Both the position numbers and the translations under genes were made by a program. This document shows, piece after piece, positions 1 through 9,321 of a DNA stretch of 64,000 nt. Under the pieces are notes generated by a model. That model saw nothing but the letters and a program-made list of their open reading frames with translations, was not told the DNA's origin and did not search any database. How positions within the stretch are numbered: position 1 is the stretch's first letter; the number at the start of each line of letters is the position of its first letter. Origin of the DNA: Gordonia insulae (GTDB taxonomy: Bacteria > Actinomycetota > Actinomycetes > Mycobacteriales > Mycobacteriaceae); NCBI RefSeq assembly GCF_003855095.1, contig NZ_CP033972.1, forward strand, positions 1,922,001-1,986,000, read 5' to 3'.

Positions 1-771
1 TGTCTGGCGGCCATCCGCGCCGGAGAGGTCTATCAGGCGTGTGTGTGCACGAGGTTCACCGGCACGGTCACCGGCGACCCCCTGGAGTTCTTCGGCGCCA
101 TCACCAGCGCAACGTTGCCAGCGAAATCTGCTTACCTGCAAGGTCATTGGGGTACGGTGGCGAGCTTCTCGCCGGAGACATTCCTGCGCAGGACCGGCAA
201 TCTGATCATGTCGGCGCCCATCAAGGGCACCGTACCGGCGGACGCGGCGCCGGAATCGTTGTCGGCGTCGGCGAAGGACGTCGCCGAGAACGTGATGATC
301 GTGGACCTGGTGCGCAACGACCTGAGTCGCCTCGCGGTCACCGGGACGGTGCGTGTCGCCGAACTCCTCTCCGTGGTGCCCGCCCCCGGCGTCTGGCATC
401 TGGTGTCCCGGGTCGAGGCGATCCTCGACCCGGCCGTCGGGACCAACGAACTGCTGCGGGCGACGTTTCCGCCGGCGTCGGTGACCGGCACGCCGAAACT
501 GCGGGCGGCCGAGTTGCTCGCCGAATGGGAGTCCCACCCGCGCGGCGTCTACTGCGGGGCGATCGGGATGGCCGGGCCCGGCCACGGTCTCGATCTCAAC
601 GTCGCCATCCGCACCGTCGCCCTGGCACCCGACGGTTCCGCGATCCTCGGTGTCGGCGGCGGCATCACGATCGACTCGGACCCCGAACGCGAATGGCAGG
701 AATGCCTGGACAAGGCGGCCACCATCGTCGGCGCGAGCAGCGCGACCGGCCCGCCGGGCCGCGGCCGCTGA
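1..771 (+). CDS. pabB: Chorismate-binding enzyme, aminodeoxychorismate synthase component I-like (5' end missing)
   Basis: The frame is already open at base 1 and reads AIRAGEVYQACVCTRF, the conserved PabB/TrpE core, so the N-terminal part lies outside the window. Further chorismate-binding motifs follow: IVDLVRNDL, PGVWHLVSRVEA, FPPASVTGTPK (usual form FPxGSxTGxPK) and RGVYCGAIG. Such enzymes convert chorismate, with ammonia from a PabA partner, to 4-amino-4-deoxychorismate for folate synthesis. Its place beside rsmI and pmt matches M. tuberculosis pabB (Rv1005c), which favours PabB over TrpE or a salicylate/isochorismate synthase. About 256 residues are visible. The last ten or so residues are a Gly/Pro/Arg tail. 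Confidence 0.85.
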   Translation, partial: CLAAIRAGEVYQACVCTRFTGTVTGDPLEFFGAITSATLPAKSAYLQGHWGTVASFSPETFLRRTGNLIMSAPIKGTVPADAAPESLSASAKDVAENVMIVDLVRNDLSRLAVTGTVRVAELLSVVPAPGVWHLVSRVEAILDPAVGTNELLRATFPPASVTGTPKLRAAELLAEWESHPRGVYCGAIGMAGPGHGLDLNVAIRTVALAPDGSAILGVGGGITIDSDPEREWQECLDKAATIVGASSATGPPGRGR

Positions 772-901
772 CCCGTGACTGCCCGACCGCTCGGCGCACG
801 ACACCGCACGTCCGGCGCCGGGCCGGTGCCGTTCGGCGCGCCGATGCGCACGTTCGTTCGAAAGTCCGACGGACAGTCGGCGGTGCCGACGACCCCTGGG
901 G

Positions 902-907
902 TAGCAT
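902..907 (+). promoter_or_regulatory. Candidate -10 box (TAGCAT), leaderless start for the GAF regulator
   Basis: TAGCAT fits the actinobacterial TAnnnT -10 pattern. Its last T is 7 nt before the ATG at 914, so transcription would begin at or very near the start codon. No Shine-Dalgarno sequence is seen before 914. No convincing -35 was found. Confidence 0.4.
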
Positions 908-913
908 CGGGAT

Positions 914-2188
914 ATGCGCCAATCCATACTGGCAGGTACGGACGGCACGGGGGGCGCCGGCGGGATCGGTGACCAGCGCGCGGCCGAGATCACCGTCGAC
1001 CTCCCGGTCCCGAGCACCCGGGCCGAGGTCGTCGCGTCCTGGCAACGCGTGGTCGATGCCGGGGCGGACGCGGACAACCACGCCCCCGCGCATCTCTCGG
1101 CGCCGGACGTCAGCGACCGCCGACGGGACAATCCCCTCGGGGAGAGTGCGCAGCGACTCCAGCGCGTCTTCGTGGAGGCCACCGACGACTCCGACCTGAT
1201 GATGGGCGTCTTCGACGCCGACGGTGTCCTGCTGTGGCGTGGCGGGACCCCGCGTTGGCTGACCGTCGCCGACGACCTCGAACTCGTCGAGGGCAGCCGA
1301 TGGGACGAGGAATCGACTGCGACCACCGCGGTCAGTCTGGTGATGTCGGATCATCGCGCAACCCGCCTGGTGGGTTCCGAGCATTACAACAGCGCGCTGC
1401 ATGCGCTCTACTGCGCCGCCGCGCCGATCCATCATCCGCGGACCGGCGCGATGACGGGCATCGTCGGACTGGCCGGACCCATCGGGTCGTTCCAGCCGTC
1501 GTCGACGGCATTCGCGGTGAGCATGGCCGCGCTCGGCGAACACGAGATCGCCGCTGCGCACACCCGCTCGCTGGCCGATCTCCGCAAGAACGCAGGCGCT
1601 CGCCTGGCCGGGATCCGCGGGCCCGCGCTGCTCGTCGACAGCGACGGTTGGGTGGCCGACAGCCGGGGGTGCACCGCGCCGGACGCCGTGGGCGCGCCCG
1701 CCGAGGGGATGCATCAGTTCGTGCCCGGGATCGGCGCCTGCGTCGCCTCGGCGGTCGGCCGCGGATGGCTGCTCCGTCCGGTCGGACCCGCGAGTCCCAT
1801 TGTCGCCGAACTCGATCTGCGCGGCGAGCCGTCCCTCACGGTGGCCGGCGACGGTGACGAATGGCGCACGGTGCTCACCCGTCGCCATGCCCAGATCCTC
1901 CTGCTGCTGGCCGAGGCGTCCGAATCCGGCCTCACCTCGGCACGGTTGAGCCGACTCATCTTCGGTGACACCGGACACGTCGTGACGGTCCGCGCGGAGA
2001 TGTCCCGGCTGCGTCGCGCCGTCGGCGCCCTGCTGACCAGCCGGCCGTATCGCCTTGCCCCGGGCGTGACCCTGCACATCGCCACCGAGTCGACGGCGGC
2101 GGGCGACGGGCGCCGTTTCGTCAGTCCTGCCGATGCGCCAGGACCGCTTGATACAGATCACGGCGGGAAGCACCGCCGTCTCGCGTGA
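914..2188 (+). CDS. GAF-domain transcriptional regulator with C-terminal helix-turn-helix
   Basis: A 424-residue protein. Residues about 75-215 resemble the GAF sensor domain found in AcoR-like and other actinobacterial GAF regulators: FDADGVLLWRGG, STATTAVSLVMSDHRAT, then GSEHYNSALHALYCAAAPIHHP and a TGAMTGIVGLAGP strand. The C-terminal 100 residues (RHAQILLLLAEASESGLT, then AEMSRLRRAVGALL) look like a winged-helix DNA-binding region. It would act in the cytoplasm as a ligand-responsive regulator; the ligand is unknown. Relatives often sit beside alcohol or aldehyde dehydrogenase genes, but none is present here. The ATG at 914 follows a probable -10 box. The last 68 bases overlap the 3' end of convergent rsmI. 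Confidence 0.75.
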   Translation: MRQSILAGTDGTGGAGGIGDQRAAEITVDLPVPSTRAEVVASWQRVVDAGADADNHAPAHLSAPDVSDRRRDNPLGESAQRLQRVFVEATDDSDLMMGVFDADGVLLWRGGTPRWLTVADDLELVEGSRWDEESTATTAVSLVMSDHRATRLVGSEHYNSALHALYCAAAPIHHPRTGAMTGIVGLAGPIGSFQPSSTAFAVSMAALGEHEIAAAHTRSLADLRKNAGARLAGIRGPALLVDSDGWVADSRGCTAPDAVGAPAEGMHQFVPGIGACVASAVGRGWLLRPVGPASPIVAELDLRGEPSLTVAGDGDEWRTVLTRRHAQILLLLAEASESGLTSARLSRLIFGDTGHVVTVRAEMSRLRRAVGALLTSRPYRLAPGVTLHIATESTAAGDGRRFVSPADAPGPLDTDHGGKHRRLA

Positions 2189-3034
2189 CCTGAGCGCACG
2201 CGTCCTTGAGTCGCGTTCCGCCGGCGACGAGTTCCTCGACCTCGGCGACCAGATCGGCCATGTCGCGGCGGCGGGGCGCGCCACCCGCGACGACGACGGT
2301 GATCTCCCCCGGACGCCGCCCGCCGCCCACTCGGCGAGCTCGCCGACGGTTCCGCGACGCACCTCCTCGTAGGTCTTGGTGAGTTCGCGGCAGACCGCGG
2401 CGCGCCGGTCGGGCCCGAGGATGTCGGCGGCAGCGGCGAGCGTGTCCGCCAGCCGATGCGGCGATTCGAAGAACACCGTGGTCCGGGGTTGGTCGATCAG
2501 TCCGGTCAGCCAGTCGCGACGCGCTCCGGATCTCCGGGGGGCGAAACCGTCGAAACAGAACCGCTCGGACGGGAGCGCGGAGACCGCGAGCGCTGTGGTC
2601 ACCGCCGACGGCCCGGGCAGGCACGTCACCGGCAATCCGGCGTCCGCGCAGGCGGCGACCAGCTTGAACCCGGGGTCACTCACCGACGGCATACCGGCAT
2701 CGGTGATGAGCAGCACCGTCGAGCCCGCGCCGATCGCCTCCACGAGTTTCGGTGTGCGCGCCGCCTCCACCTGGTCGTAGTAGCTCACCAGACTCCCGCC
2801 GATCACCACGTCCAGCGATGCGGCGAGGCTGCGCGCGCGGCGGGTGTCCTCGGCGGCGACGATGTCGGCGGAACCCAACGCGGCACGCAGGCGCGGCGAC
2901 GCATCGCCGGCCTGGCCCATGGGGGTCGCGGCGAGGACCAACCGCCCCTCGCCCGGCCCGTCGTCACCGTCGAGCGGGGGGCGGATCGTCGGGTCGTCGG
3001 CGACCTCGTCGGCCGGTTCGCGTGAGTTCATCAC
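2121..3034 (-). pseudogene. rsmI: 16S rRNA (cytidine(1402)-2'-O)-methyltransferase RsmI, reading frame broken
   Basis: RsmI methylates the ribose of C1402 in 16S rRNA using SAM. The N-terminal part from 3034 has the family motifs: LVLAATPMG, AAEDTRRA, LITDAGMPSVSDPG, CLPGPSAVTTALAVSALPS, FEspHRL-type FFESPHRLADTL and CRELTKTYEEVRRG. At about 2311-2325 this frame runs off into Arg/Ser-rich nonsense. The expected C-terminus (GEITVVVAGGA, RDLYQAVLAHRQD) continues in another frame to a TGA at 2121. One added base within the GGCGGCGTCCGG stretch would restore a protein of about 304 residues, near the family's usual length. Either a consensus error or a real mutation is possible. It is divergent from pmt, as in mycobacteria, and its 3' end overlaps the GAF gene. 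Confidence 0.85.
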
Positions 3035-3069
3035 TGGTCAGCTTACGAGGGGCCACTACGATCGGACGC

Positions 3070-4671
3070 GTGACCAACTCCGCCGTCCTCGATCGTCGTC
3101 GCGAGGACCGCGGTCTCCCCCGTGGCGACGACCACGGTCGCGCCGAGGATCTGGGTACCCGTCCCGTCCCGGAGATCCCGGCCCCGCTGTTCGGTGCGCC
3201 CGACCGGCGACGCGGATTCCTCGTCGGGCTGGTGATCACCGCGGTGGCCGCGCTGACGCGCTTCTGGGGTCTGGCGCATCCCACCGATCAGGGCACCCCG
3301 GTCTTCGACGAAAAGCACTATGTCCCGCAGGGGTGGCAGGTGCTGACCGGCGGCAACTGGATCGAGGACAATCCGGCCTACGGTTTGGTCGTCCACCCGC
3401 CGGTGGGCAAATGGCTGCTGGCCGCGGGCGAAGCGGTCTTCGGGTACGGCCCGGTCGGCTGGCGGATCACCCCGGCGATCGCCGGGGTGGCGATCGTGGT
3501 GTTGATCTACATCGCGGTACGGCGGTTGTCGCGCTCGACGATGGTCGGCGCGATCGCCGCCGTGTTCGCGATCTGCGACGGCGTGCTGTTCGTCCAGTCC
3601 CGGATGGGCATGCTCGACATCTTCCAGGCGGTCTTCGTGGTCGCCGCCATCACCGCCCTGATCGCCGATCGCGACCAGGTGCGGGCGCGGATGCACCGCG
3701 TCTATCTCGAAGGCCGCATCCACGACAGCGACTTCGGGCCACGGCTCGGTTTCCGGTGGTATCGGTTCACCGCCGGCGTGATGCTGGGCCTGGCGTGCGG
3801 CACCAAGTGGTCGGGCGTGTACTTCGTGGTCTTCTTCGCCCTGCTCGCCATCGGGTTCGACGTCGCGGCACGCAAGGCGTACCACGTCCGCCGGCCGTGG
3901 CTCGGTGTCCTGCGCCGGGACCTGGTCCCCGCCGGGATGAGCCTCGCGGTGATGCCGATCGTCATCTACTTCGTGAGCTTCATCCCGTGGTTCACCAGCG
4001 AGACCGCGGTCTACCGCTACGAGGTGGGCAACCAGATCGGCGTCGGCGGACCGTTCGCCTGGGTGCCCGGCGCGTGGCGGTCGCTCTGGTTCTACGAGGC
4101 GGGAATCCTGCAGTTCCACGCCGGACTGACGAACTCGGCGGGCAACCACCATCCGTGGGAGTCAAAACCCTGGACGTGGCCGATGAGTCTGCGGCCCATG
4201 CTGTATGCGATCGAGAACGGCCCCGATCAGTGTGGGGGCGGTGAATGCATCCGCGCGCAGATGCTGATCGGCTCACCCGCCCTGTGGTGGGTGGCGCTGC
4301 CGATGCTGGCGTGGGGTCTGTGGCGCTGGCTTGTCCGTCGCGATTGGCGCTACGCCACCGTGCTGACCGGCTACGCCGCGGGACTGCTCCCCTGGTTCGC
4401 CGACCTCGACCGCCAGATGTACTTCTTCTACGCGACCGTGATGGCGCCGTTCCTCGTGATGGGCCTGGCCTTGTGCTGCGGGGATCTCCTGCGCGCGGTG
4501 GCCGCGAGAGCGAGGGCACGTCCCGAAAGACGTGCCCTCGGCATCCTCGTGGTCGCGATCTACGTGGGACTCGTGGTGGCCAATTTCATCTGGCTGTGGC
4601 CGATCCTCACGGCGAGTCCGATTTCCCCGGCCCAGTGGCATCAGCAGATCTGGCTGCCGAGCTGGAGCTGA
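3070..4671 (+). CDS. pmt: Dolichyl/polyprenyl-phosphate-mannose protein O-mannosyltransferase
   Basis: A polytopic membrane enzyme (533 residues) of the Pmt family (Rv1002c in M. tuberculosis). It transfers mannose from polyprenyl-phosphomannose to Ser/Thr of secreted proteins on the outer membrane face. Visible marks are TRFWGLAHPTDQGTPVFDEKHY after the first membrane segment (the acidic DE region of GT39 enzymes), VHPPVGKWL in the first loop, about ten hydrophobic segments, and the C-terminal RQMYFFYATVMAPF and PISPAQWHQQIWLPSW signatures. The start is taken as GTG 3070, 36 bases past the divergent rsmI start; the frame stays open far upstream but that region belongs to rsmI. The 3' end overlaps the convergent BCCT gene by 65 bases. 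Confidence 0.9.
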   Translation: MTNSAVLDRRREDRGLPRGDDHGRAEDLGTRPVPEIPAPLFGAPDRRRGFLVGLVITAVAALTRFWGLAHPTDQGTPVFDEKHYVPQGWQVLTGGNWIEDNPAYGLVVHPPVGKWLLAAGEAVFGYGPVGWRITPAIAGVAIVVLIYIAVRRLSRSTMVGAIAAVFAICDGVLFVQSRMGMLDIFQAVFVVAAITALIADRDQVRARMHRVYLEGRIHDSDFGPRLGFRWYRFTAGVMLGLACGTKWSGVYFVVFFALLAIGFDVAARKAYHVRRPWLGVLRRDLVPAGMSLAVMPIVIYFVSFIPWFTSETAVYRYEVGNQIGVGGPFAWVPGAWRSLWFYEAGILQFHAGLTNSAGNHHPWESKPWTWPMSLRPMLYAIENGPDQCGGGECIRAQMLIGSPALWWVALPMLAWGLWRWLVRRDWRYATVLTGYAAGLLPWFADLDRQMYFFYATVMAPFLVMGLALCCGDLLRAVAARARARPERRALGILVVAIYVGLVVANFIWLWPILTASPISPAQWHQQIWLPSWS

Positions 4672-6346
4672 GGAACGTGTCGACGGGCGACGCCGTGGAT
4701 GGGGCGGACCCGTTCTCGCTCAGGTCGACCGCGGAGAACTCGCCGGTGGAGATCTCGATCGCCTGCTGACGGATGTGCTCGTCGACCTGGTCGCGGAGTT
4801 CGAGTCGGGCCACGATCAGCGGATCGTTGCGCAGGTCCTTGTAGAGCGCGAAGCACATCAAGATCATCACGACGACGAACGGCAACGCCGCGATGATCGC
4901 CATCTGTTGCAGGCCGCTCAATGCGTCGTCACCGCTGATGGCCAACAGCAGCGCGGCGACCGTGCCGGTCAACACGCCCCAGAAGATCGTCACCCATCTC
5001 GACGGGTCGTGTGCCCCGCGTTGGGACAGGGAGCCCATCACCAGCGATGCGGCGTCCGCGCCGGACACGAAGAAGATCGCGACCAGGAACATCACCAACG
5101 CGGACGCGATGCCGGTCCATGGAAGGTTGGCCAACACGTCGAACAGGGTGTCCTCCGAGTTAGCGGTGTCCGGATTGAAGTTCATCACGCCGTCGGTCTG
5201 CTGCCGGATCGCAGTACCGCCGAACACGCAGAACCAGACCAGCGAGACCGTGGTCGGAACAACCATCACGCCGATGACGAACTCACGGATGGTGCGGCCC
5301 TTGCTGATCTTGGCGAGGAACAGGCCGACGAAGGGGGTCCAGGACACCCACCACGCCCAGTAGAAGATCGTCCACGAGGCGAGCCAGGACTGGCCGTCGG
5401 CGTCCACGGTCGCACCGGAACGCGCGGACAGGAAGGGCAGATCGTTGAGGTAGGCGCCCAGTGTCGTGGGCAGCAGGTTCATGATGAACACGGTCGGCCC
5501 GACGACGAACACGAAGATGGCCAGGATGAGCGCCGCCACCATGTTGATGTTCGACAGCCACTGGATACCGCGGGCGACGCCGGACACCGCCGAGGCCACG
5601 AAGGCCGCGGTGAGGATGGCGATCACGGCGACCAACAGCATCGTCGACGGCTCGTCCACCCAGCCGACCTTGGCCAGGCCCGAACCGATCTGCAGTGCAC
5701 CGAGTCCCAGCGACGCGACCGTGCCGAACAGGGTGGCGAAGATGGCGAGGATGTCGATGACCCGGCCGATCGGACCGTTCTCCCGCCCACGCAGGAACGG
5801 CGCGAACACCGCACTCATCAACTGTCCACGCCCGCACCGATAGGTGCTGTAGGCGATCGCGAGGCCGACCACCGCGTACATGGCCCACGGGTGGAATCCC
5901 CAGTGGAACATGGTGGTCGCCATCGCCGCGCGGATGTCGGCCTCCGCCATCTCCGGCGGTGCCACGACGAAGTGGAAGAGCGGTTCGTAGGCGCCGAAGA
6001 ACATCAGGCCGATGCCCATGCCGGCGCTGAACATCATCGCGATCCAGCTGATCGTCCGATACTCGGGCTTGTCGTCGTCCTTGCCCAACGGGATTCGGCC
6101 GTACTTGCTGGCCGCGAGATAGATCGCGAAAACGACGAAGCCCGTCGCCGACAGGATGAAGAGCCACCCGAGATTGTCGGTGATCCAACTGAGCGCGTTG
6201 TCGCTGGCCGTCTTCAGGCTGTCCTTGTCGGCGATGCCCCAGATCACGAAGCCGATGACGATGACCGCGGTGACTCCGAACACCCACGGATCGATTCCGA
6301 CGGCCTTCTTCGGCCGTCCCCCTACCGTTCTTGGTTCTGTTATCAC
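4607..6346 (-). CDS. BCCT-family transporter (glycine betaine/choline/carnitine type)
   Basis: A 579-residue secondary transporter with 12 hydrophobic segments. BCCT hallmarks are visible: WIAMMFSAGMGIGLMFFGAYEPLFHF in helix 3 (the MGIG Na+-coupling stretch of betaine carriers), FHWGFHPWAMY, and the WTIFYWAWWVSWTPFVG Trp-rich substrate segment followed by ISKGRTIREF. The C-terminal tail of about 80 residues is charged and Ser-rich, possibly regulatory as in BetP. The presence of MGIG suggests Na+-coupled uptake of a quaternary ammonium osmolyte; the substrate is inferred. The GTG at 6346 lies inside a 12-bp inverted repeat, with no clear ribosome site. The gene is downstream of and collinear with a GntR regulator and arcA. 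Confidence 0.85.
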   Translation of the reverse strand: MITEPRTVGGRPKKAVGIDPWVFGVTAVIVIGFVIWGIADKDSLKTASDNALSWITDNLGWLFILSATGFVVFAIYLAASKYGRIPLGKDDDKPEYRTISWIAMMFSAGMGIGLMFFGAYEPLFHFVVAPPEMAEADIRAAMATTMFHWGFHPWAMYAVVGLAIAYSTYRCGRGQLMSAVFAPFLRGRENGPIGRVIDILAIFATLFGTVASLGLGALQIGSGLAKVGWVDEPSTMLLVAVIAILTAAFVASAVSGVARGIQWLSNINMVAALILAIFVFVVGPTVFIMNLLPTTLGAYLNDLPFLSARSGATVDADGQSWLASWTIFYWAWWVSWTPFVGLFLAKISKGRTIREFVIGVMVVPTTVSLVWFCVFGGTAIRQQTDGVMNFNPDTANSEDTLFDVLANLPWTGIASALVMFLVAIFFVSGADAASLVMGSLSQRGAHDPSRWVTIFWGVLTGTVAALLLAISGDDALSGLQQMAIIAALPFVVVMILMCFALYKDLRNDPLIVARLELRDQVDEHIRQQAIEISTGEFSAVDLSENGSAPSTASPVDTFLSSSSAARSADATGPGKSDSP

Positions 6347-6362
6347 TGCTTAACAGAACCAA
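6331..6362. promoter_or_regulatory. Perfect 12-bp inverted repeat, probable GntR operator
   Basis: TTGGTTCTGTTA (6331-6342) and TAACAGAACCAA (6351-6362) are exact inverted arms around an 8-base spacer. The repeat lies between the gntR stop (6379) and the BCCT gene and covers the BCCT start codon. Small GntR/YtrA-type regulators bind such dyads, so it is a likely operator for the adjacent regulator. No T-run follows, so a terminator role is less likely. Confidence 0.55.
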
Positions 6363-6378
6363 AGAATGTGCTGTGACT

Positions 6379-6756
6379 TCAAGTCGATGCTGTTGCTTGT
6401 GTCACCAATGTGATAATTGTGGCGTCCGCGATGCCCAGTTCACGCAAGGTTTCCACGAACTCGACCGTGGCCTGTTGGGCCCGGTCGATCGTCGCGTCCG
6501 GCCCCGCCTTGATGAACGACCCGTGCCGGCCCCGGGTCTCGATGACCCCCGCGGACTCCAGCTCGCGATAGCTCCGAGCGACGGTGTTGGTCGCCAGGTC
6601 GAGGTCGGCGGCCAGCTTCCGGACGGTCGGTAATCGCTGTCCGACCAGCAGTTCCCCACGACCGATGAGATCGACGACGCCCGCGCGCACCTGCTCGAAG
6701 GGTGGCGCCGCGCCCTCGTCGTCGATGGTCAGCAGGGCCGCCAGATCCACGGGCAC
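6379..6756 (-). CDS. Small GntR-family (YtrA-like) transcriptional regulator
   Basis: A 125-residue regulator consisting almost only of the GntR winged helix-turn-helix: PPFEQVRAGVVDLIGRGEL, GQRLPTVRKLAADLDLATNTVARSYRELESAGVIETRGRHGSFI. A short C-terminal helical segment (about 45 residues, QQATVEFVETLRELGI) is too small for a FadR or HutC effector domain, so it fits the YtrA subfamily. The GTG at 6756 is preferred because GAGGAGG ends 5 bases before it and it follows the arcA stop (6773) by 16 bases; longer frames would run into arcA. It probably controls the BCCT transporter, and perhaps itself, through the palindrome at 6331-6362. Confidence 0.8.
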   Translation of the reverse strand: MPVDLAALLTIDDEGAAPPFEQVRAGVVDLIGRGELLVGQRLPTVRKLAADLDLATNTVARSYRELESAGVIETRGRHGSFIKAGPDATIDRAQQATVEFVETLRELGIADATIITLVTQATAST

Positions 6757-6772
6757 ACGGACCTCCTCGGTG

Positions 6773-7999
6773 TCAGAGCTCGTCCCGCGCGAGCGGACAC
6801 GACATACAGCGCGGGCCGCCACGGCCGGAACCGAGCTCCCGTCCCTCGATCTCGAGCACCTCGATCCCCGAATCCCGTAACCGCTTGTTGGTCTCGACGT
6901 TGCGGTTGTAGGACACGACCACTCCGGGCGAGAGCGCCAGCGTGTTGTTGCCGTCGTCCCACTGTTCGCGCTCGGCGGTGATCGGATCCAGTCCGGTGTC
7001 GATCACCCTCAGCTTCTCGATCTCCATCGCATCCGCGGCCGCCTCGACGAACGGCCGTGACCCGGTGACGCTGACCGCGCCGTCGGAATGCCGCAGGGTG
7101 AACGCCGACATCGACTCGGCGATGTTCGGGTACATCACCACCGCGTCCTGGTCGACCATCGTGCACACGGTGTCCAGATGCATGAACGCCCGCGCCTGCT
7201 CGATCGGCACCGCCAACACCGTGTGGGCCAGACCGTCGTCGAACAGGCTGCGCGCCAACGCTTCCGCACCCGCCGGGGTGGTCCGCTCCCCCACGCCGAC
7301 GGCGACCACACCGGGCGACAGCAGCAAGACGTCGCCACCCTCCACGGGCGCCACCTGGGATTCGTACGCACGCCGTGCGCCGGTGAACCGCGGATGGTGG
7401 GCGTAGATCAGGTCGGTCAGCGACGTCTCGCGCACCCGTGCCGGCAGCGCCAGGGACGTGATGGCGAACCGTGGTCCGATCCAGAACGAACTGTCGCGGG
7501 TGAACAACAGATTGGGCAGGGGTTCGATGGCGAACTCCGGCCCGTGATGCATCCGCCGGACCAGGGATGATGATGCGGCCGCAGGCGTGACCGGCAGTTC
7601 GTCGAAGGTCATCCCGGCGGTCAGCACGTGCGCGAGTTCGGCCGCCGGCAGTCCGCGGAGGTGACCGGCCAGGTCGTCGGCGAGGTGCGTGCCGAGGCGC
7701 CGGGCACTGACCGCGGCGGCGATCCCTTGGATGCGGGCCGCGCCGCTGTGTTCGATCGTCTCGGCGAGCAGGTCACCGAGGAGGAAGACGTCGACCCCCT
7801 TGGACCGCAAGAGCTCGGCGAACGCGTCGTGGTCCTCCTGCGCTCGATCGACCCAGGGCAGCCCGTCGAAGAGCAGCTGATCGTTGTTGCGCGGTGTCAG
7901 CCGGCGCAGTTCGTCGCCGGGACGGTGCAGCATCACCGCACGCAACCTCCCCACTTCGGAGGTCGAACCCAGGGCGTAGTCGGCGGCGGCGCTGCTCAT
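6773..7999 (-). CDS. arcA: Arginine deiminase
   Basis: Catalyses L-arginine + H2O to L-citrulline + NH3. The 408-residue length is normal for the family. Motifs include [15 protein letters not shown] at the N-terminus, [14 protein letters not shown] (substrate-binding Asp), [23 protein letters not shown] (catalytic His) and the C-terminal [10 protein letters not shown] with the nucleophilic Cys. The ATG at 7999 is chosen because the family begins close to the SEVG strand; an upstream ATG in the same frame at 8047 would add 16 unrelated residues. No arcB or arcC is in the window, so citrulline would have to be used elsewhere. The arcA-pmt-rsmI-pabB order resembles M. tuberculosis Rv1001-Rv1005c, here with gntR and the BCCT gene added. 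Confidence 0.93.
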   Translation of the reverse strand: MSSAAADYALGSTSEVGRLRAVMLHRPGDELRRLTPRNNDQLLFDGLPWVDRAQEDHDAFAELLRSKGVDVFLLGDLLAETIEHSGAARIQGIAAAVSARRLGTHLADDLAGHLRGLPAAELAHVLTAGMTFDELPVTPAAASSSLVRRMHHGPEFAIEPLPNLLFTRDSSFWIGPRFAITSLALPARVRETSLTDLIYAHHPRFTGARRAYESQVAPVEGGDVLLLSPGVVAVGVGERTTPAGAEALARSLFDDGLAHTVLAVPIEQARAFMHLDTVCTMVDQDAVVMYPNIAESMSAFTLRHSDGAVSVTGSRPFVEAAADAMEIEKLRVIDTGLDPITAEREQWDDGNNTLALSPGVVVSYNRNVETNKRLRDSGIEVLEIEGRELGSGRGGPRCMSCPLARDEL

Positions 8000-8090
8000 G
8001 GACCAACGGTAATTCGTCGGCGTCGATCTCACCCGCTTTGTGGGCACTGAGGTGTCGCGCGTCCGACGTCGGGCACCGGGCCGGGTGACA

Positions 8091-9311
8091 CTAGGTCGTG
8101 TCGCGATCCATGTCGGTCAGGTGCGGACCGCCGCCCACCACCGCGGGCGCCGTCTCGTCGGCGAGGCACCACATGCCGAACGCGACGGCCGTCACCACGC
8201 CGGTGAGCACGAACGCCGGGCCGAAGCCGGCTCGGTCGGCGACGAACCCGACCACCACGGGCCCGCTCACCGCACCGAGATCCGAGCTCATCCCGTAGGC
8301 GGCCAGCGCCGACCCGCCCTGCTGCCGATTGCCCAGCACGTCGGCGAGCGCCGCCTGATGCGTCGGTGCGAACAGACCCGATCCGACACCCGCGACGAGG
8401 CAGAGCAGCAGTGCCACGAGCAGATTCGGCGCGAACCCGAGGCCCGCGGTGGCCACCGCGGCGATCGCCAGACCGGGCAGCATCACCGGCCGCCGACCGA
8501 AGCTGTCGGACAGTCGACCGGCCGTCACGATGGCCGCGACGTTGCCGACGGCGAAGACCGCAAGCGCCACCCCGGCCATCGCCGGCCCCTCGCCGAGCCC
8601 GTCGGTGATGAACAACGGGACCACGGCGACCCGCACCCCCATCGACGACCAGCCCTGGACGAAGTTCGATGTCAGGATCGCGCGGTAGGTGTTGTCCCGC
8701 AACGCGGTACGGAACGCCATGACACCGGCTGCCACGACGGTGGTCGGGTCGGGCCGCCCACCCTGGTCGCGGAGCTGGGTGGCGACCACCACCGACGCGA
8801 TCACCAGCGCGATCGAATAGACGACGAACGGCATCCGCAGCCCGAAATTGACCAGGGCGCTGCCGATCAGCGGTCCGGTGATGTTGCCGATGAGGAAACC
8901 GGCACTGAAGTAGCCGGACACGCGGCCGCGGATGTCCCCGGGCGACATGCGGATCAGCAGCGCCATCGCCGACACGGTGAACATCGTGGAGCCGACGCCA
9001 CCGGCGGCCCGGAACAGCAACAGCTGCCAATAGCCCTGGGCGAACGCGCATGCGAACGTGCTGCCCGCAACGATGAGGAGGCCGATCAGATAGATGCGGC
9101 GCTCGCCGAACATGGTGACCAGCCGCCCCGTGGCGGGGGCGAAGAGCAGCCGCATCACCGCGAACGCGGACACCACGGCCGATGCCGCCGTGAAGCTCAC
9201 GTTGAAGCTGCGCGCGAACGCCGGCAGCGCCGGCGCGATCAGTCCGTATCCGAGCGCGATGACCACGTTGGCGGCCAACAACACCCAGATCCCGCGGGGA
9301 ATCCGTCTCAC
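8091..9311 (-). CDS. Major facilitator superfamily transporter (drug-efflux type)
   Basis: A 406-residue protein with 12 predicted membrane segments. Residues 1-60 carry the first two helices ([24 protein letters not shown]), and the cytoplasmic loop 2-3 motif is [16 protein letters not shown], a form of the MFS motif [23 protein letters not shown] resembles motif C of antiporters, which favours proton-driven export. The substrate cannot be read from the sequence. The start is GTG 9311. It lies 10 bases downstream of the patatin-like gene on the same strand, so the two are probably cotranscribed. Confidence 0.8.
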   Translation of the reverse strand: MRRIPRGIWVLLAANVVIALGYGLIAPALPAFARSFNVSFTAASAVVSAFAVMRLLFAPATGRLVTMFGERRIYLIGLLIVAGSTFACAFAQGYWQLLLFRAAGGVGSTMFTVSAMALLIRMSPGDIRGRVSGYFSAGFLIGNITGPLIGSALVNFGLRMPFVVYSIALVIASVVVATQLRDQGGRPDPTTVVAAGVMAFRTALRDNTYRAILTSNFVQGWSSMGVRVAVVPLFITDGLGEGPAMAGVALAVFAVGNVAAIVTAGRLSDSFGRRPVMLPGLAIAAVATAGLGFAPNLLVALLLCLVAGVGSGLFAPTHQAALADVLGNRQQGGSALAAYGMSSDLGAVSGPVVVGFVADRAGFGPAFVLTGVVTAVAFGMWCLADETAPAVVGGGPHLTDMDRDTT

Positions 9312-9321
9312 GATGGCGCCG

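Noticed and set aside
665-3034. A single 789-residue minus-strand frame
   Set aside because: Only its first 230 or so residues are RsmI; the rest is Arg/Gly-rich antisense of the GAF and pabB genes reached through the frame break.
4532-6376. A 614-residue plus-strand frame
   Set aside because: Exact antisense of the BCCT gene; Arg/His/Gln/Asp-rich composition typical of a high-GC shadow frame.
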